Shown: positions 20,955 to 33,224 of the stretch, piece after piece
How the letters are laid out: the number at the start of each line of letters is the position of its first letter
How positions within the stretch are numbered: the stretch's first letter is position 1
Origin: Chrysopilus asiliformis
Lineage: Eukaryota > Arthropoda > Insecta > Diptera > Rhagionidae
Reading direction: 5' to 3'
Length of the DNA stretch: 64,000 nucleotides
Assembly (NCBI GenBank): GCA_964034945.1
Contig: OZ035961.1
Coordinates: 74,278,188-74,342,187 of the forward strand
Notes under the pieces: generated by a model
Database searches by the model: none
What the model saw: the letters and a program-made list of their open reading frames with translations, nothing else
Told to the model about the DNA's origin: nothing
Translations under genes and position numbers: made by a program

Positions 20955-21190
20955 GCCGAAACGACCTTAACCTATTCTCAAACTTTAAATGGGTAAGAAC
21001 CTCATCTTTCTTGATATGAAGGTAGAGGCTATGATATATTGTGCCCAGTGGGCCACTTTTGGTAAGCAGAACTGGCGCTGTGGGATGAACCAAACGTGAT
21101 GTTACGGCGCCCAAATTAACAACTCATACTGATACCATGAAAGGCGTTGCTTGCTTAAAACAGCAGGACGGTGGACATGGAAGTCGTAAT

Positions 21191-21228
<38 letters not shown>

Positions 21229-22245
21229 CTAACCCTTAAAATGGATGGCGCTCAAGTTGTATGCCTATACATCACCGCTAAAGCATATGATTTATTTTGA
21301 AATTTTTTTTTAATTTAAATTTTAAAGCTTTAGTGAGTAGGAGGGTACAATGGTGTGCGTAGAAGTGTTTAGCGTAAGCCTGCATGGAGCCACCATTGGT
21401 ACAGATCTTGGTGGTAGTAGCAAATAATCGAATGAGACCTTGGAGGACTGAAGTGGAGAAGGGTTTCGTGTGAACAGTGGTTGATCACGAGTTAGTCGGT
21501 CCTAAGTTCAAGGCGAAAGCCGAAAAATATTAAGTATATTAGTTTATTTTTATAAAAACGAAATACTTATTTATTGCACGAAAGGGAATACGGTTCTAAT
21601 TCCGTAACTTGTTGAGTATACGTTTGTTATTAAAAATGGGCTTTTATGCTCATCCTGGTAACAGAAACAACCATAAAGAAACCGTAGAGAGATATCGGAA
21701 GAGTTTTCTTTTCTGTTTTATAGTCGTACCACCATGGAAGTCTTTCGAAGAGAGATATGGTGGATGGACTAGAAGAGCATGGCATTTACTGCTGTGTCGA
21801 TATTTTCTCCTCGGGCCTTGAAAATTTATGGTGGGGTCACGCAAACATCTTAACAGGCCGTACCGATATCCGCAGCTGGTCTCCAAGGTGAAGAGTCTCT
21901 AGTCGATAGAATAATGTAGGTAAGGGAAGTCGGCAAATTAGATCCGTAACTTCGGGATAAGGATTGGCTCTGAAGATTGAGATAGTCGGGCTTGATTGGG
22001 AAGTAATAAAAATAGTTTATATACTCGTTCTGGGTAAATTTTAAGATTAATATAATTCTTATGGATTGTATTTTTCTGTTCCCCGGATAGAAGTTTATGT
22101 AAACAAATTGCGGAATTCAGAACTGGCACGGACTTGGGGAATCCGACTGTCTAATTGAAACAAAGCATTGTGATGGCCCTAACGGGTGTTGATACAATGT
22201 GATTTCTGCCCAGTGTTCTGAATGTCAAAGTGAAGAAATTCAAGT

Positions 22246-22286
<41 letters not shown>
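19990..22286 (+). pseudogene. 28S rRNA, 5' part, with core deletion, copy A
   Basis: Starts AACCTCAACTCATATGAGAT and runs through conserved blocks such as TTAGTAGCGGCGAGCG, TGTGACCCGAAAGATGG, AGCTGGTTCCCTCCGAAG and GGCGGGAGTAACTATGACTC to the R2 site TCTTAAG at 22280-22286. After GTTGCTTGATAGTGCA (20271-20286) the universal core that should follow (GTGGTAAACTCC, then the CCGTGAGGGAAAG block) is missing, a loss I estimate at 150 nt or more. Substitutions fall at normally invariant sites (21232, 21371, 21686, 22193). The 3' third of 28S is absent. It cannot yield a working 28S rRNA. Confidence 0.9.
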
Positions 22287-25200
22287 TCCGTATTCACAGC
22301 CTCCTTGTGGCGAGAGTCGGTAACCATTAGGCCTTGTAAGGTGTTAGAGGGATCTCCCTTGAGTCTTTGCAAGAAACCGGTGGGCTAATGTGAGCGGCAA
22401 CTCCTTTTTCAGGGTTAACACCCCTGGGAAAAGAGTATAAATTTGAACTAGTTGGTATAACAAAAAAAGCCTCGGATAAATGATTAAACCCCCAGAGTAA
22501 TTTAGCTGGGGGATCTAGTTCTAATGCTAATGGTTCCAGTGGTTTGCCAGGCGGGATTCCTCCGGGTTTCCCTAGAACTAGGGGGAGTGCTTGTCCTCCC
22601 CAGGAGTGCTTGTCCTCCACAACATCAAATATGGGTTCACAATCACAAACAGAGGGAACTAAGTCGCCTGTCCATGGATGTTCTATCTGTGGACGGGAAT
22701 TCCGGTCTAAGAGAGGTCTTGGATAACATGTCAAACGGGCGCACCCGCTCGTAGCCAATGACGCTATCGACGTAAGTCGAAAAAGAGCTCGCTGGGCTCA
22801 AGAGGAGGTGAGATTACTAGCTAGTGCGGAAGCTTCGGCTCTCCAATCTGGTGTCACGTCAGGTCTGAATGAATACCTTCATCGGCTTCATCCAGATAGG
22901 TCAGTTGAGGCAATTAAAAAGCGCCGTCAATGCACGGAATATAGGGCACTTGTCTCTCAGTATCGTGCGGAATTAATGGAAACAACCGGTACTGGTTTGG
23001 TTCACCCAGTACTAGCTCGGTATGCCATGGAGCTGCCGTTGCTGTAACAACTGAAGAGCAAGTTAACATTACCATGAACATGCCCAATAGCGGCCCAGAT
23101 TGCATCACTGTCCTTAAGAAGTTGATGGAGGAGATCAGTGAATTGGCTCCGGAAGATTCTCCGGCCATGAAGCTGGTCCATGTCATTAGGCCTGGGTCAA
23201 TGTAGACGATTCCATAATTGAATGGTTAAAGTCTGTTTTCCCTGAGGGCTCTCCTCCGAAGGGTCCAGCCCTAACGATGAAGAATTCAAACACGGGGAAA
23301 AATAGAAAGGAAAGACGCAAACAAGAGTATGCAATTACGCAGAAATTGTTCAGGAAGGGCTTGTCTTGCGTTGGAAGGCATGTATTGGGAACTTCAAATA
23401 CTGAAAAGGTCGCTCCTAGCAGCCGGGAGCTTTTCGCCTATTGGCATCAAACATTCTCCAAAGAAAGTACCTCTTGTCCAATGGCGGCACGGACAGAGGA
23501 CGAAAATATGAAAGGCCTTTGGTTACCAATACAAGAGGATGAAGTCAAATTCTCTGAGATTGACCGAAACTCTAGTCCTGTGGCGGAATCTAGTTCCGAA
23601 ACTGAAGTCTCTCCTTTTTAACTATTTTATTTTCAAGCGGACTCTTCCCCGAACTATGTTTTTGACACGAACCATCTTTATTCCAAAGGTGGAGGGTGGG
23701 TCTAGTGATCCCTCGGATTACAGGCCTATCTCGATCGGGTCTGTTATAGTTCGGCATTTTCACAAAATACTTGGCCGACGATTGGTGGGACAGTTCGATT
23801 GTTCTAAAACAAGGCAAGCCGGGTTTCTACCGGTAGATGGATGTGCTCAGAATCTTCTTCTTTTGAAGGAAATTTTGTCGCATTCACGTAAGAATAAAAG
23901 GCAGCTCCACCTGGCATCTATTGATATCTCTAAAGCCTTTGATTCGGTTTCGCATGAGGCCATAATCAATCGACTTCATGGGATTGGATGTCCGGTGGAA
24001 TTCATAGAGTATATTGGAAACCTATACTCGAACAATCGGACTGTCTTGCAGGTCGGAGGTCGAAGCCATGATTCATTTTTTGGTCGTGGTGTGAAACAAG
24101 GAGATCCCTTATCACCCCTTTTATTCAACATTGTTATGGAAAAGGCTCTTGTGGCGCTTGGAAACAAGATTGGCTATGAGTTAGATGGGCATAGGTTAAC
24201 TGCGTTGGCCTATGCTGATGACATCATTTTGATTTCATCAACATCGAGGGGTTTACAAACACTTCTGGATGTGTTTGTTAAGGGAACAAAGCCCATGGGT
24301 TTGCTTTTAAATAAGGACAAATGTGGGGCCCTGTCCATGGTTCCTAGTGGAAGAGATAAAAAGATTAAAATCGTCACTGAAGGGGTCCTAACTGTGGATG
24401 GAGTTTCTCTAAAACAGATGGGTCCACTGGATTTATGGCGCTATCTTGGCATCAATTTCACTGGACCATTCGTTTCATAGGATGGAGGTGATTTGGCGCA
24501 AAATCTCCAGGCAATATCTAAAGCAGCTTTGAAACCCCATCAGCGTCTGCTATTGCTAAGGGAGTTTATCATTCCCAAATACCTTCACGCTCTGGTTATA
24601 GGAAGAAACACTTCTGGGTTTCTTAAACACCTAGATCGGAGAATCTTGGCATTTGTCCGGGAATGGATGCATCTTCCTAAAGATGTGCCCATATCCTTTT
24701 TCTACACTGCTTGTCGTTCTGGAGGACTGGGTATCCCAGCCCTGCAGTATACCGTTCCAACTCTTCGCTTCTCAAGGTTGCAGAAGTTGGTGAATTCTCC
24801 ATGCCTTGTTGTGCAGGTGGTGGCGAAGCGCCTCGCTCAGGAGGAACTCCGTCGCTTTCCTAAACAATTGGGTAACGCCTTGTTTCCGGAGAGGGAGGAA
24901 GGTGTTGGCAGTCTAACAGCTGTTATGGAGGAGGATCCGTCTGTACCCGAAGAGATTGCCAATCTGGGTTCGGAGACCGTGAATAACGCCTCGCGTGTCC
25001 CAGAACAAGTATCGGCAATTGACAATGGTCCTGGCATAATGCAGGGCGGTCAATTGTTACGGAAAGTCCGAGACTATTGGTCACGGAGTTTGTATTCTAG
25101 CAATGACGGGGGTGAGCTAGTGCATGGCAAAAACTCGCCCATTAATACCCAATGAGCCCAAGCTCGAGCTAGGATACGTGGCGAAGATTTCGTCCACTTC

Positions 25201-26039
25201 CATCAACTCCGGATCAATGCTTTACCATCAAGAGTCAGGACTAACCGTGGCCGTCATGGAAACATCAACTGCAGAGCAGGCTGCAAGAGCACTGAAACAA
25301 CCCTACATATAGTGCAACAATGTTTCAGAACACATGGCGGTCGTATATTGAGGCATGACAGAATAGTATATATGTTATGCGAAGAGTTTGAGCGGCTTGG
25401 ATATGATGTTAAAAGGGAGGCGACTATCGAGACGAGGGAGGGTAGGCGTAAACCGGATATCCTTTTATCTAAAGACGAGTCTGGGTTCTTCCTGGACGTG
25501 CAAGTAGTGAACGGAAATTATTTGGATAGAGCTCATGACACCAAGACAGCTAAATATAAGAATATAGACCATTTCGAAGATCAGCTCCTCTCCATACTGG
25601 ATTGTTCTACAATTGAGTTTGGAGCAGTTTGGAGCAGCACCAACGAAGCCTAGACAACCTCAGGCGTTTGGGGGTATCCAAAAAGGTACTCTCGCGCATT
25701 GTAACCAATGTCATGAAAGGATCGTATCTGTCCTTCAAGAGATTTAGTCGTATGACCACGGTTCGTCCGGGATATGACTTATGAATTTGAAGGATGGATA
25801 CTAATTCCGCCAGGGTCCTTAGAGGGATCTCTCCTGGACGGTCTGGAAACATTAGTTTTTTGGATTAATTAACACCTTACCGACCGTATCCGGTAACCTA
25901 GCGGTCCTTTAGGATTCAATTTCTATGGGCTCGCGGAACAAGGATAAAATAACATTGTAAGAGTAGGATTCCCTTCAGGGATTCTGCTAAAAGATGTAAT
26001 TTTAAATTTTTCGATACGCAATGGTGCCTTCGGGCATAC

Positions 26040-26040
<1 letters not shown>
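22287..26040 (+). mobile_element. R2 retrotransposon, full length but inactive, copy A
   Basis: Inserted exactly at the R2 site: 28S ends TCTTAAG at 22286 and resumes AGGTAGCCAAATGCCTC at 26041. The 3754-bp element has a 5' region of about 200 bp, a single broken ORF (22484-25784) and a 3' UTR of about 256 bp. R2 inserts by target-primed reverse transcription. It is essentially full length and lacks a poly(A) tail, as R2 elements often do. Confidence 0.95.
22484..25784 (+). pseudogene. R2 protein (zinc finger, Myb, RT, RLE), copy A
   Basis: Domain order is as in R2-clade proteins. A single C2H2 finger (CSICGREFRSKRGLG, then HVKRAH) is followed by a Myb region (RWAQEEVRLLASAEA to 22960), RT motifs IPKVEGGSSDPSDYRPISI, IDISKAFDSV, GVKQGDPLSPLLFN and AYADDIILIS (24208-24237), a C-x3-C-x7-H-x4-C knuckle (CRAGCK...LHIVQQC) and a KPDILL endonuclease motif with a following D. 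No AUG is evident upstream of the finger. Defects: TAA in the finger (22724), frameshifts near 23040, 23200 and 23590, TAG at 24478, TGA at 25153 (copy A only, TGG in copy B) and a frameshift near 25630. The C-terminus is VLSRIVTNVMKGSYLSFKRF in the third frame. Catalytic residues survive; the protein does not. Confidence 0.9.
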
Positions 26041-26100
<60 letters not shown>

Positions 26101-26117
26101 TACTGTCCCTATCTACT
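26041..26117 (+). rRNA. 28S rRNA segment between the R2 and R1 sites, copy A
   Basis: Runs from AGGTAGCCAAATGCC to CTGTCCCTATCTACT, the standard stretch separating the R2 and R1 targets. It shows no differences from the insect consensus that I recall. This is the last 28S sequence before R1. Confidence 0.95.
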
Positions 26118-26559
26118 CAGTTCGAGTTCAGATTTCGTTGCGAGCAGACGTGCTTTTCAGTCGCTCTTAAATTGTGCTTGAATTTAGAGTCGTGATAGTT
26201 TTGGCAAACAGTAGTTGAAGTGCCGTTACATTCATTGTGCGAGATCCTTTGTGGATAATTTTTGAACCTTTTGATTTGATTGTGAAGTGCTTGTGCGATC
26301 TGTGGCTATTGTGCTCTTGGTACACGTGTACTTTGAATAACAATAGCTATTGTTGGACACAGTTGGTGAATTACAGTTGTGAGGACTAGAAGAAGAACAA
26401 TTACCGTTGATTGGAATTGCTGGAGAATAAGTATCGTTAAAATAAATAAAAATAAAATATATTGAGTTTTATTTTTGTATTGATTGCTTATTATTGATAT
26501 TGCTTGGAATTTTGTTTTTGGTTATTGTTTAAATAACGGTAGTTTTGTGGTGGTCTGTC

Positions 26560-29456
26560 ATGCCACCCAAAAAAGTTAGTGGGTCGGGCAAGCCGGTGAG
26601 TGGGAGTTTGTCGGACTCCCTGAGGAGAAGGGGAGGAAAAAGCCGACGTGCCCGAGTGTCACCGGTGAAAGCGAGGTGCCCATGAGCACCACCGATGGCG
26701 AGGTGGAGGAGAGGGTCGACCTCAGCAGTGTGCTGCGGTCAGTGTTGGGGCCAGATAATTATTTTTTTATCTAGATAAAGATAAAGATAAATGCTCGTAA
26801 TGTTTATCTAGATAAGATAATAGATAATGAAAATATGAAAGATAATAGATAAGATAAGATAAAAAGCCAAATTATCTAGATAATTTTTAGATAAATATTT
26901 ATTTTGACATTGCACAAAATTCAAAATTACGTACTAAAAAAATAGCACAAAATTTTTTGCTTTTCTTGATTTCCAATTTAAATATAATAAGAAACGAAAT
27001 AATAATAAAAGAAAACGGATAAGAAACGTTATCGTAACGTAACGAAATTACGTGCTTTTTCTTCAAAATTACGTTATAATGAACGTTATAGAAATTCAAT
27101 TCCGTTACCATAACGAAAAACGAAAAAAATATTACGTTTTTTCGTTGTTTATTAGTATTTCCTTGTTTTGTTCAGTATTATTTTTTGTGAAATTTCCCAC
27201 AAAAGTTCATCAAGTATAACCCCACAGACATAAAATATAATCAAAAATATTGGAGTAGTGTTTTTAATCGTATTTTGATTCTAAATCGGATTTTGTTTTG
27301 GCCAGATTCACTCTATTTCTGGAGATACAAAAATGGAAATCTTCTAAGCAAGTTTTTTGGTAGCGAAAAGATTTTCTTTTTAGTAACTCCAGAAGTAGAG
27401 CGAAATTCTATAAAAAAATTCCATATCTTTGATATCAAAATCACGCTTTTGTGGAGACAGTTTTTTTAATGAACAAAACTTTTGTGTGATTTTTTGTCTT
27501 TTGTATTTTTTATTGATTATTTAACTTAATAATCACATTTTTTTTCCGTTTTTATATGTATTTTCTTTTTGCTGAGTTTTATTATTTGTTATACAATTTA
27601 TTTTTATGGAAACTGAACTGAATTACTTTGTGATAAACTATTATTACAGTGCGTTTTTTTGTTTTCAGTTTCAATACAATGTGTAACGGAATAATAACAT
27701 TATAACGTAACGAAATTAAGTTTTTTATCGATACAAAACGAAATAACGTCACGAAATATAAGTTTAATTTTGCTACGTAAGGAAATTTATAACGTTATGA
27801 TTTTTTATTTCGTTCATAGCCCGGTTTACACTTGGCAACAGTTACTGGCAGAACTTTTTTTTTATGGACAAGAGAAGAGAGGCGAGGGAAAGAGTGATAC
27901 TTCGCTTCCTTGTCCGTAAACGAAAATTGTTGCCAAGTACAAAACTGTTCCTAAAAAAAGTTTTTAGGTTTTCAAAAGTATGCAGAAAACAATTTCGTTT
28001 CAGCATTTTTTCAGATTTAATTTTTTGATTTTCGGTGGTAACGATTATCTCTAGATAAATGGGATTTTCCTTTATCTAGATAAGATAAAGATAACTTTTT
28101 TGGGGTGTTATCTAGATAAGATAAAGATAACATTTTTTTTTATCTAGATGATTATCTAGATAATTATTATCTAGATAACCCCAACACTGGCTGCGGTCGA
28201 TGAAGAACGCTGCAGCAGAGGAGCGCCGTGGGAGAAGCTCCTCGACTGTAGTAGAGAAAGAAAGCGGCAAAAGTGGGCCAAGTAAGACCGCTATGCAGAA
28301 GGGGGTGGCTCAAGTAGTGGGGCCAAAGCAGCTGCGTGTGGCGTTAGAGCAGTGTAAACCCCCGACTGCTGGACCCAAGGTGGTCAGAAAACTTGCGGAG
28401 CCTGATGCCGATATTGAGGGAGTATTGGCAGAGGTGAAGCGGATGGGCTGTCGACTCGACAAAGTAATGGTCGAAAATGGCGCCCAAGCAGAGCTGATGG
28501 CAGCCATACATGTTGTGGTTGCGGATTATGCCGTTGTCATCGGTCGTCTGCTGGCAAAAAACGAGCGGCTACAAGGTAGGCTGGAAGCTACCGGTAGAGC
28601 CACTGAGTCGGTGCCCGAAGGTGGAATAAAGTCCGCCCAGAGGGTTGAGCCGCGCTCTTTCGCCAGTGTAGCGGCGATGAATGGGTGTCCCGTGGCGGTC
28701 ACCCAGGCCGTTAGGCCCAAGCCGGTGGAGACGTGGTCGGTTGTGGTGAAGAGTAGGAAACCGAACGTCTCAGCGAAAGATGTGGCTACTACAGTAATGA
28801 AAGAAGTAGCACCAAGTCGAGGGGTTAGGGTGCATGCGGTGAACCCTCTTAAATCCGGGGCGGTTGCCATTAGGGTACCCTCGGAGAAAGAGAGGAAAAA
28901 GGTGGTGGAGAACACAAAGTTCGATGAGTGTGGTCTGGATGTGACCGTTAAGGACAAGCTGGGGCCTCGAGCCATCATTCATGATGTCAACTGTTCGATT
29001 AGCACGGATGAATTGATGGCTGACATTCGCAGCAACCATTTCGCGGAGATGCCCCTTGAGAAATTCTCGAAGAGCATCCGTCTTGTTAGCCGCCCCATTA
29101 GGGAGGGTCTGGGCGCTAAGTCCAACGTGATTCTAGAGTGCACGGGTGAAATTGTCGAGGCCCTTATAGCTGCCGACCGTGTCTATGTGAAGTGGTTTTC
29201 GTACCGTGTGCGGGGCCATGATTTGGTGCCGGCATGCTTCCGGTGTTTGGGTTTCGACCACAGGGTCGCGGATTGCAGAGCAAAGGAGACAGTGTGCGCG
29301 CGTTGCTGCCAGGGTGGGCATAATGCCTCCTCTTGTGGCAATGCCGTGCACTGCCGAAATTGCGAGTTCCGCGGCCTTCCGGCCGGACACTCATTCCGGT
29401 CGCCCGCATGCCCGGTGTATGCGGCTCTGGTCGCCCGGATGCAGGCAAGGCACTAA
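26560..29456 (+). pseudogene. R1 ORF1 (gag-like), copy A, split by a hAT element
   Basis: Starts ATG 26560 (MPPKKVSGSGKPVSG). A one-base frameshift in an A-run near 26640, shared with copy B, leads to MSTTDGEVEERVDLSS. The hAT element at 26740-28189 interrupts at codon level, after which the frame continues from 28198 to TAA 29456. The C-terminal half has three zinc knuckles: CFRCLGFDHRVADC, CARCCQGGHNASSC and a longer-spaced CRNCEFRGLPAGHSF...C. ORF1 proteins of R1 bind nucleic acid in the RNP. The stop lies 2 bp before the ORF2 ATG. Inactive. Confidence 0.9.
26740..28189. mobile_element. hAT non-autonomous element in R1 ORF1, copy A only
   Basis: The ends are CAGTGTTGGGG and its reverse complement, with the 8-bp duplication GCTGCGGT at 26732-26739 and 28190-28197. 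Copy B at about 58450 shows the exact empty site. Both subterminal regions are packed with TATCTAGATAA words, probably transposase-binding or fold-back sequence. The 1450-bp interior is AT-rich and I see no transposase. Confidence 0.95.
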
Positions 29457-29458
29457 TC

Positions 29459-32400
29459 ATGATTAGGGTCTTGCAACTCAACTGTCAGGGTTCTGTTTCA
29501 GTTATGCATGAGTTGGGTGAGTTTATGTGTGAATCTGGAGCTAGTTTCGCCCTGTTGCAGGAGCCCTATTCTGTGCGAGGCTCGGTTAGAGGCCTCCCCT
29601 CAGGCATGAAAGTCTTCGCGTCTGAGGGACAGATAGGTGCAGCGGTGGTTGTGCATGACGCAACAATAGAATGCTTGAAGATGGAAGATCTTACGAGTGA
29701 ATGGGGTGTGTGTGTATGGGTTAAAGGCCTCTTTGGAGAACTTTTTCTCATAAGTGTGTATTGCACGTTTGGTGACGATCTGGGTCCGTACCGGGCGTAC
29801 CTGGATGGGGTTTTTCCGCTGATTGGCGGCAAAGCCATCATCCTGGCATTGGACGCGAATGCCCTCTCACCGATGTGGCACAGCAAGAGTGCCGAGCGCA
29901 CATCTTGCCATCGTGCTATACGTCGGTGGGAGGAGCTGAGCGAGTGGTTCCTCGCGAACCGGATGCACCCTATCAACGAGCCGTCCGAATATTATACATT
30001 CGACGGACCCAGAGGCGTCAGTGACATTGATGTCACATGTGTGAGTGATGTTGCTGCTTCGCGTGGCTTTACATGGCGGATAGCCCCAGGGTGGGGGCCC
30101 AGTGACCACGCCCTCATTGAGGTCATTATGACCGGTGGTGAGGATGTGGCTGCTGTGGATCTGCCGGGTGGAGTTGCGTGGAGCACAAAAGGGTGTGATT
30201 GGATAGCCTACGAGTCTTCGGTTAGGGAGTATGCTGAACGCATGCCTCTGCCGGAATTCGTAGAGCTCAGTGTGGATGACCAGCTTAAGTTCGTCCAAGA
30301 ATGCATGGAGAGTATGAATGGTGAGATGCTTGGGACTAGCCGGAAGGTGAATCCCAAGCGGGTAAAGTGGTGGACGCCTGTGCTCACTCGTAAGAGATGT
30401 GAGGTCAGACGTCTTAGGCGAAAGTTCCAAAGAGCTCGTCTGAATGGGAGTCCTGATTCTGAGCAGCGTAGGCTTGAATACAGGACTGGTATGTATGAGT
30501 ACCAAGGACTGCTTAGGCAATCCAAGGAGGATGACTGGAAGCGCTTCGTGGGTGAGAATGCCGAGGACCCATGGGGCCAAGCCTATAGTCTGTCGGGGAA
30601 GGAATACGAGGCATGAAGTATGTAGTATAAGAGTTGCTGGCAACCCTATACCGACATGGAGTGACAGTATGAATGTGCTGGTGAATGAGTTCTTTCCGAG
30701 ATCTGAGCCGACGCCACCCTTTCGTGACAGTGTGGAAGAGCGGGGAGAAATCCCCCCTCTTGGACACTGGGAGATCGATGGGAGTATGGCTAGGCTAAAG
30801 TCGAGGAAATCGCCTGGGTGGGATGGGATGACTGGCGAAATGTGTAAAAGCATTTGGCGCGCCATCCCGGATCATATACAGGCGATGTATGAAAAGTGTT
30901 GGAGCGAAAGATGTTTCCCCGCCGCTTGGAAAACAGCCAGGGTAGTTGTGCTGTTGAAGTCGCCGGACAAAGATAGGAGTAACCCTCGGTCGTATACGGG
31001 CATTTCTCTGCTTCCAGTGCTTGGAAAAGTACTGGAGCGGATACTTGTAAAGCGATTGGAGGAGAAACTGTCTGGACTTGTGTCTGACAGACAGTATGGC
31101 TTTCGTCCAGGTAGATCCACCTACGACGCGTGGATGTCCGTAAAAGAGCAAGTTGCTCTGAGTGAACGTAAGTACGTGCTCGGTGTGTTTGTGGATTTCA
31201 AGGGTACTTTTGATTACTTGAGCTGGTGCTCAGTAATTCAGAAGCTGCGTGAAGTGGGGTGTGATGAAGTCACTCTCTGGCAGAGTTACTTCTCTGGTCG
31301 GAGGGCCTTTGTCCGCGGTACCACTGACTGTGTCTGGGTTCATGTTGAGAGAGGCTGTCCTCAGGGCTCCGTCGCAGGTCCATTTATATGGAACCTGATG
31401 ATGGATGAGTTGCTTGTGCAACTACAGTCTGTATGCAAGATCTGTGCGTATGCTGACGACCTGCTCATCCTCATTGAGGGTAACTCCCGAAATGAGCTTG
31501 AGCAAAAAGGTGCAGCCTTCATGCGCACAGTGTATGAATGGGGAGAGAAAGTGGGAGTCAGTGTATCGTCCGAGAAGACTGTGACAATGCTTCTCAAGGG
31601 AAGCTTGTCGCACAATCGGCCCCCGTTGATTAGAGTTGGTGAATGGAGCCTCAGGTACGTGACAAATGTCAAATATCTGGGCATCAGTATGGGTGAGAAG
31701 ATGAACTTCTATGTTCATCTGCGTGAGTTGCGGGGACGTATACTTGGGCTTGTAGGCATGATAAGGCGTGTGATGCGGCGTGACTGGGGTTTGAGCAGAC
31801 GTGCGGTCAGAAAAATTTATGATGGTCTGTTCGTTGCCTGTGCGACTTATGGAGCACCTGTACTCCATGAGTGTGTGAGCACGGTCAAAGGCCGTGCCCT
31901 GATGAATGCGGTCCAGCGTGTTATTCTGTATGCCTGCATACCGGTGTGTCGCACTGTGTCGACGGCTGTTATGCAGGTGCTCATGGGTGTGCCTCCTCTG
32001 GATCTGGAGGTCATACGTCGCAGTATGGCCTTCAGAATCCGGAGGGGTTTACCCCTGGGTGCCGGTGACTGGTTTTCGAGCAGTGCAATTCGAGGTATAG
32101 ATCGAGTGCGTGTTAGTAGCATGCTGGATGAATGTATGTTCTCTATCTGGCAGAGTAGATGGAGTGAATGTGAGAACGGCCGTGTGACGTATGAATTTTT
32201 GAAGAATGTCCGGTCTGCTGGGGATAGCCCTGACTTAGATTTCTGTCTGGGTCTGGGCTTCCTTATCACCGGGCATGGTAGTATGAATGCGTTCTTGTAT
32301 GATAGAGGACTCTCCGATGTGGCAAGCTGTGCTTTGTGCGGTGCGCCACAGGAGAGTTGGTCACACATTCTGCGTGAGTGTACCGTTTATTCGGACCTAC

Positions 32401-32552
32401 GCAGGAGGTGTGGCCTCAGTACGATTAGCGGCGAAAGTGATCTGACCGTATGTATGCGAGGGGATAACTTTGCTCGTATGAATGTGTATGGCCGAATGGT
32501 GTTTGAACGTAGGAAGCAGTTGCTCATGGGTGTTGGGCTTGCGGGATCTTGA
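29459..32552 (+). pseudogene. R1 ORF2 (endonuclease-reverse transcriptase), copy A
   Basis: Starts ATG 29459 (MIRVLQLNCQGS). The APE-type endonuclease has LLQEPYSVRG, ALDANALSPMWH and the catalytic SDH motif in GPSDHALIEV. A frameshift near 30600-30620, shared with copy B, moves the rest to another frame that runs to TGA 32552. RT motifs follow: KSRKSPGWDGMTGEM, VVVLLKSPDKDRSN, YGFRPGRSTYDAW, FVDFKGTFDYLSW, GCPQGSVAGPF and CAYADDLLIL (31445-31474). A C-terminal CCHC knuckle is present (CALCGAPQESWSHILREC). All catalytic motifs remain, with one frameshift as the main lesion. Confidence 0.92.
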
Positions 32553-33210
32553 TCCGGCTGTCTAGCGGCATGTTGTGTTGTTTTCGTCCTTGTCCTGTCT
32601 TGTACTGTCCAGTACAGTCCTGTACAGTCCGCATGTTGTGTAGTTCAATGTGTTGTTTTTTGTACGCAGGGGGGTGGTACTTTGTACCATCACCGGGTGA
32701 AAGACTAAGGTCGATTCCGGTGAAGCATTTGGGGAGTCCCTACCCCACGTACCCGAAGAGGAGGGTGACCAGTCCCGCGTTCTACAAGGAACAGTACTGG
32801 TAGTATCTCATTGAGGTACGAGCCTGACCAGAGGTAACATTGTTAATCTGATACCACGGGAGTCGGGGAGCCCATGGAATTAACATATTTTTCCACCCCC
32901 GACAATGGAGAGGCCCCTTGGGGAGCAAACGTGGTGGCTGTGGTTTAACACCCAAATGCGGGTAGAATCCTTCTGGGTTCGACGTGGAGTTGCGTTTTAC
33001 AACCGGGTGCCGGGACCCATAGAACGGCAGAGATTTAGATAGGTATCGCATCCAGCAGTATGATTGCTGGGCTTGTGACCAGCATAAACTGCTACTTCCA
33101 TGCTTGCATGGAAGGGCGTTGATTGTCGTCCTTTTACAATCCGTGTCTGTGGAAGACCGTGGATTTAAGCCCCCGTGGCAAGTACCCACGTTAAACACTT
33201 CGACATTATC

Positions 33211-33224
33211 TGTCCCTATCTACT
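33211..33224 (+). repeat. 14-bp R1 target duplication between tandem R1 copies, copy A
   Basis: TGTCCCTATCTACT, identical to 26104-26117. It is the only 28S sequence between the first R1 and the second R1; no downstream 28S is present. Confidence 0.95.

Larger units (their letters stand above)
26118..33210 (+). mobile_element. R1 retrotransposon, full length but inactive, copy A
   Basis: Begins right after TGTCCCTATCTACT at 26104-26117, the R1 target. It has a 5' UTR (26118-26559), ORF1, ORF2 and a 3' UTR (32553-33210). The 14-bp target repeats at 33211-33224. The length is 7093 bp, or 5635 bp without the hAT insertion, normal for R1. GC content is higher than that of the surroundings. Confidence 0.95.

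Noticed and set aside
21609..21886. Small ORFs within 28S rRNA
   Set aside because: The DNA is conserved rRNA sequence; the frames are incidental.
19990..22286. Functional 28S rRNA gene
   Set aside because: A universal core block and the 3' part are missing, R2 and R1 interrupt it, and invariant sites are mutated.
22287..22480. HDV-like self-cleaving ribozyme at the R2 5' end
   Set aside because: Known in other R2 elements, but I could not pair a convincing double pseudoknot here by eye; a covariance search would decide.
28526..28978. Other long frames antisense or out of frame in R1 and R2 (for example 31847-32368, 32782-33198, 22327-22758)
   Set aside because: Each overlaps a recognised R1 or R2 region in another frame and has no motifs of its own.
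29867..30865. 332-codon minus-strand open frame over R1 (and its copy at 60043-61041)
   Set aside because: It is antisense to R1 ORF2, whose domains are clear; composition is that of a shadow frame in GC-rich coding sequence.
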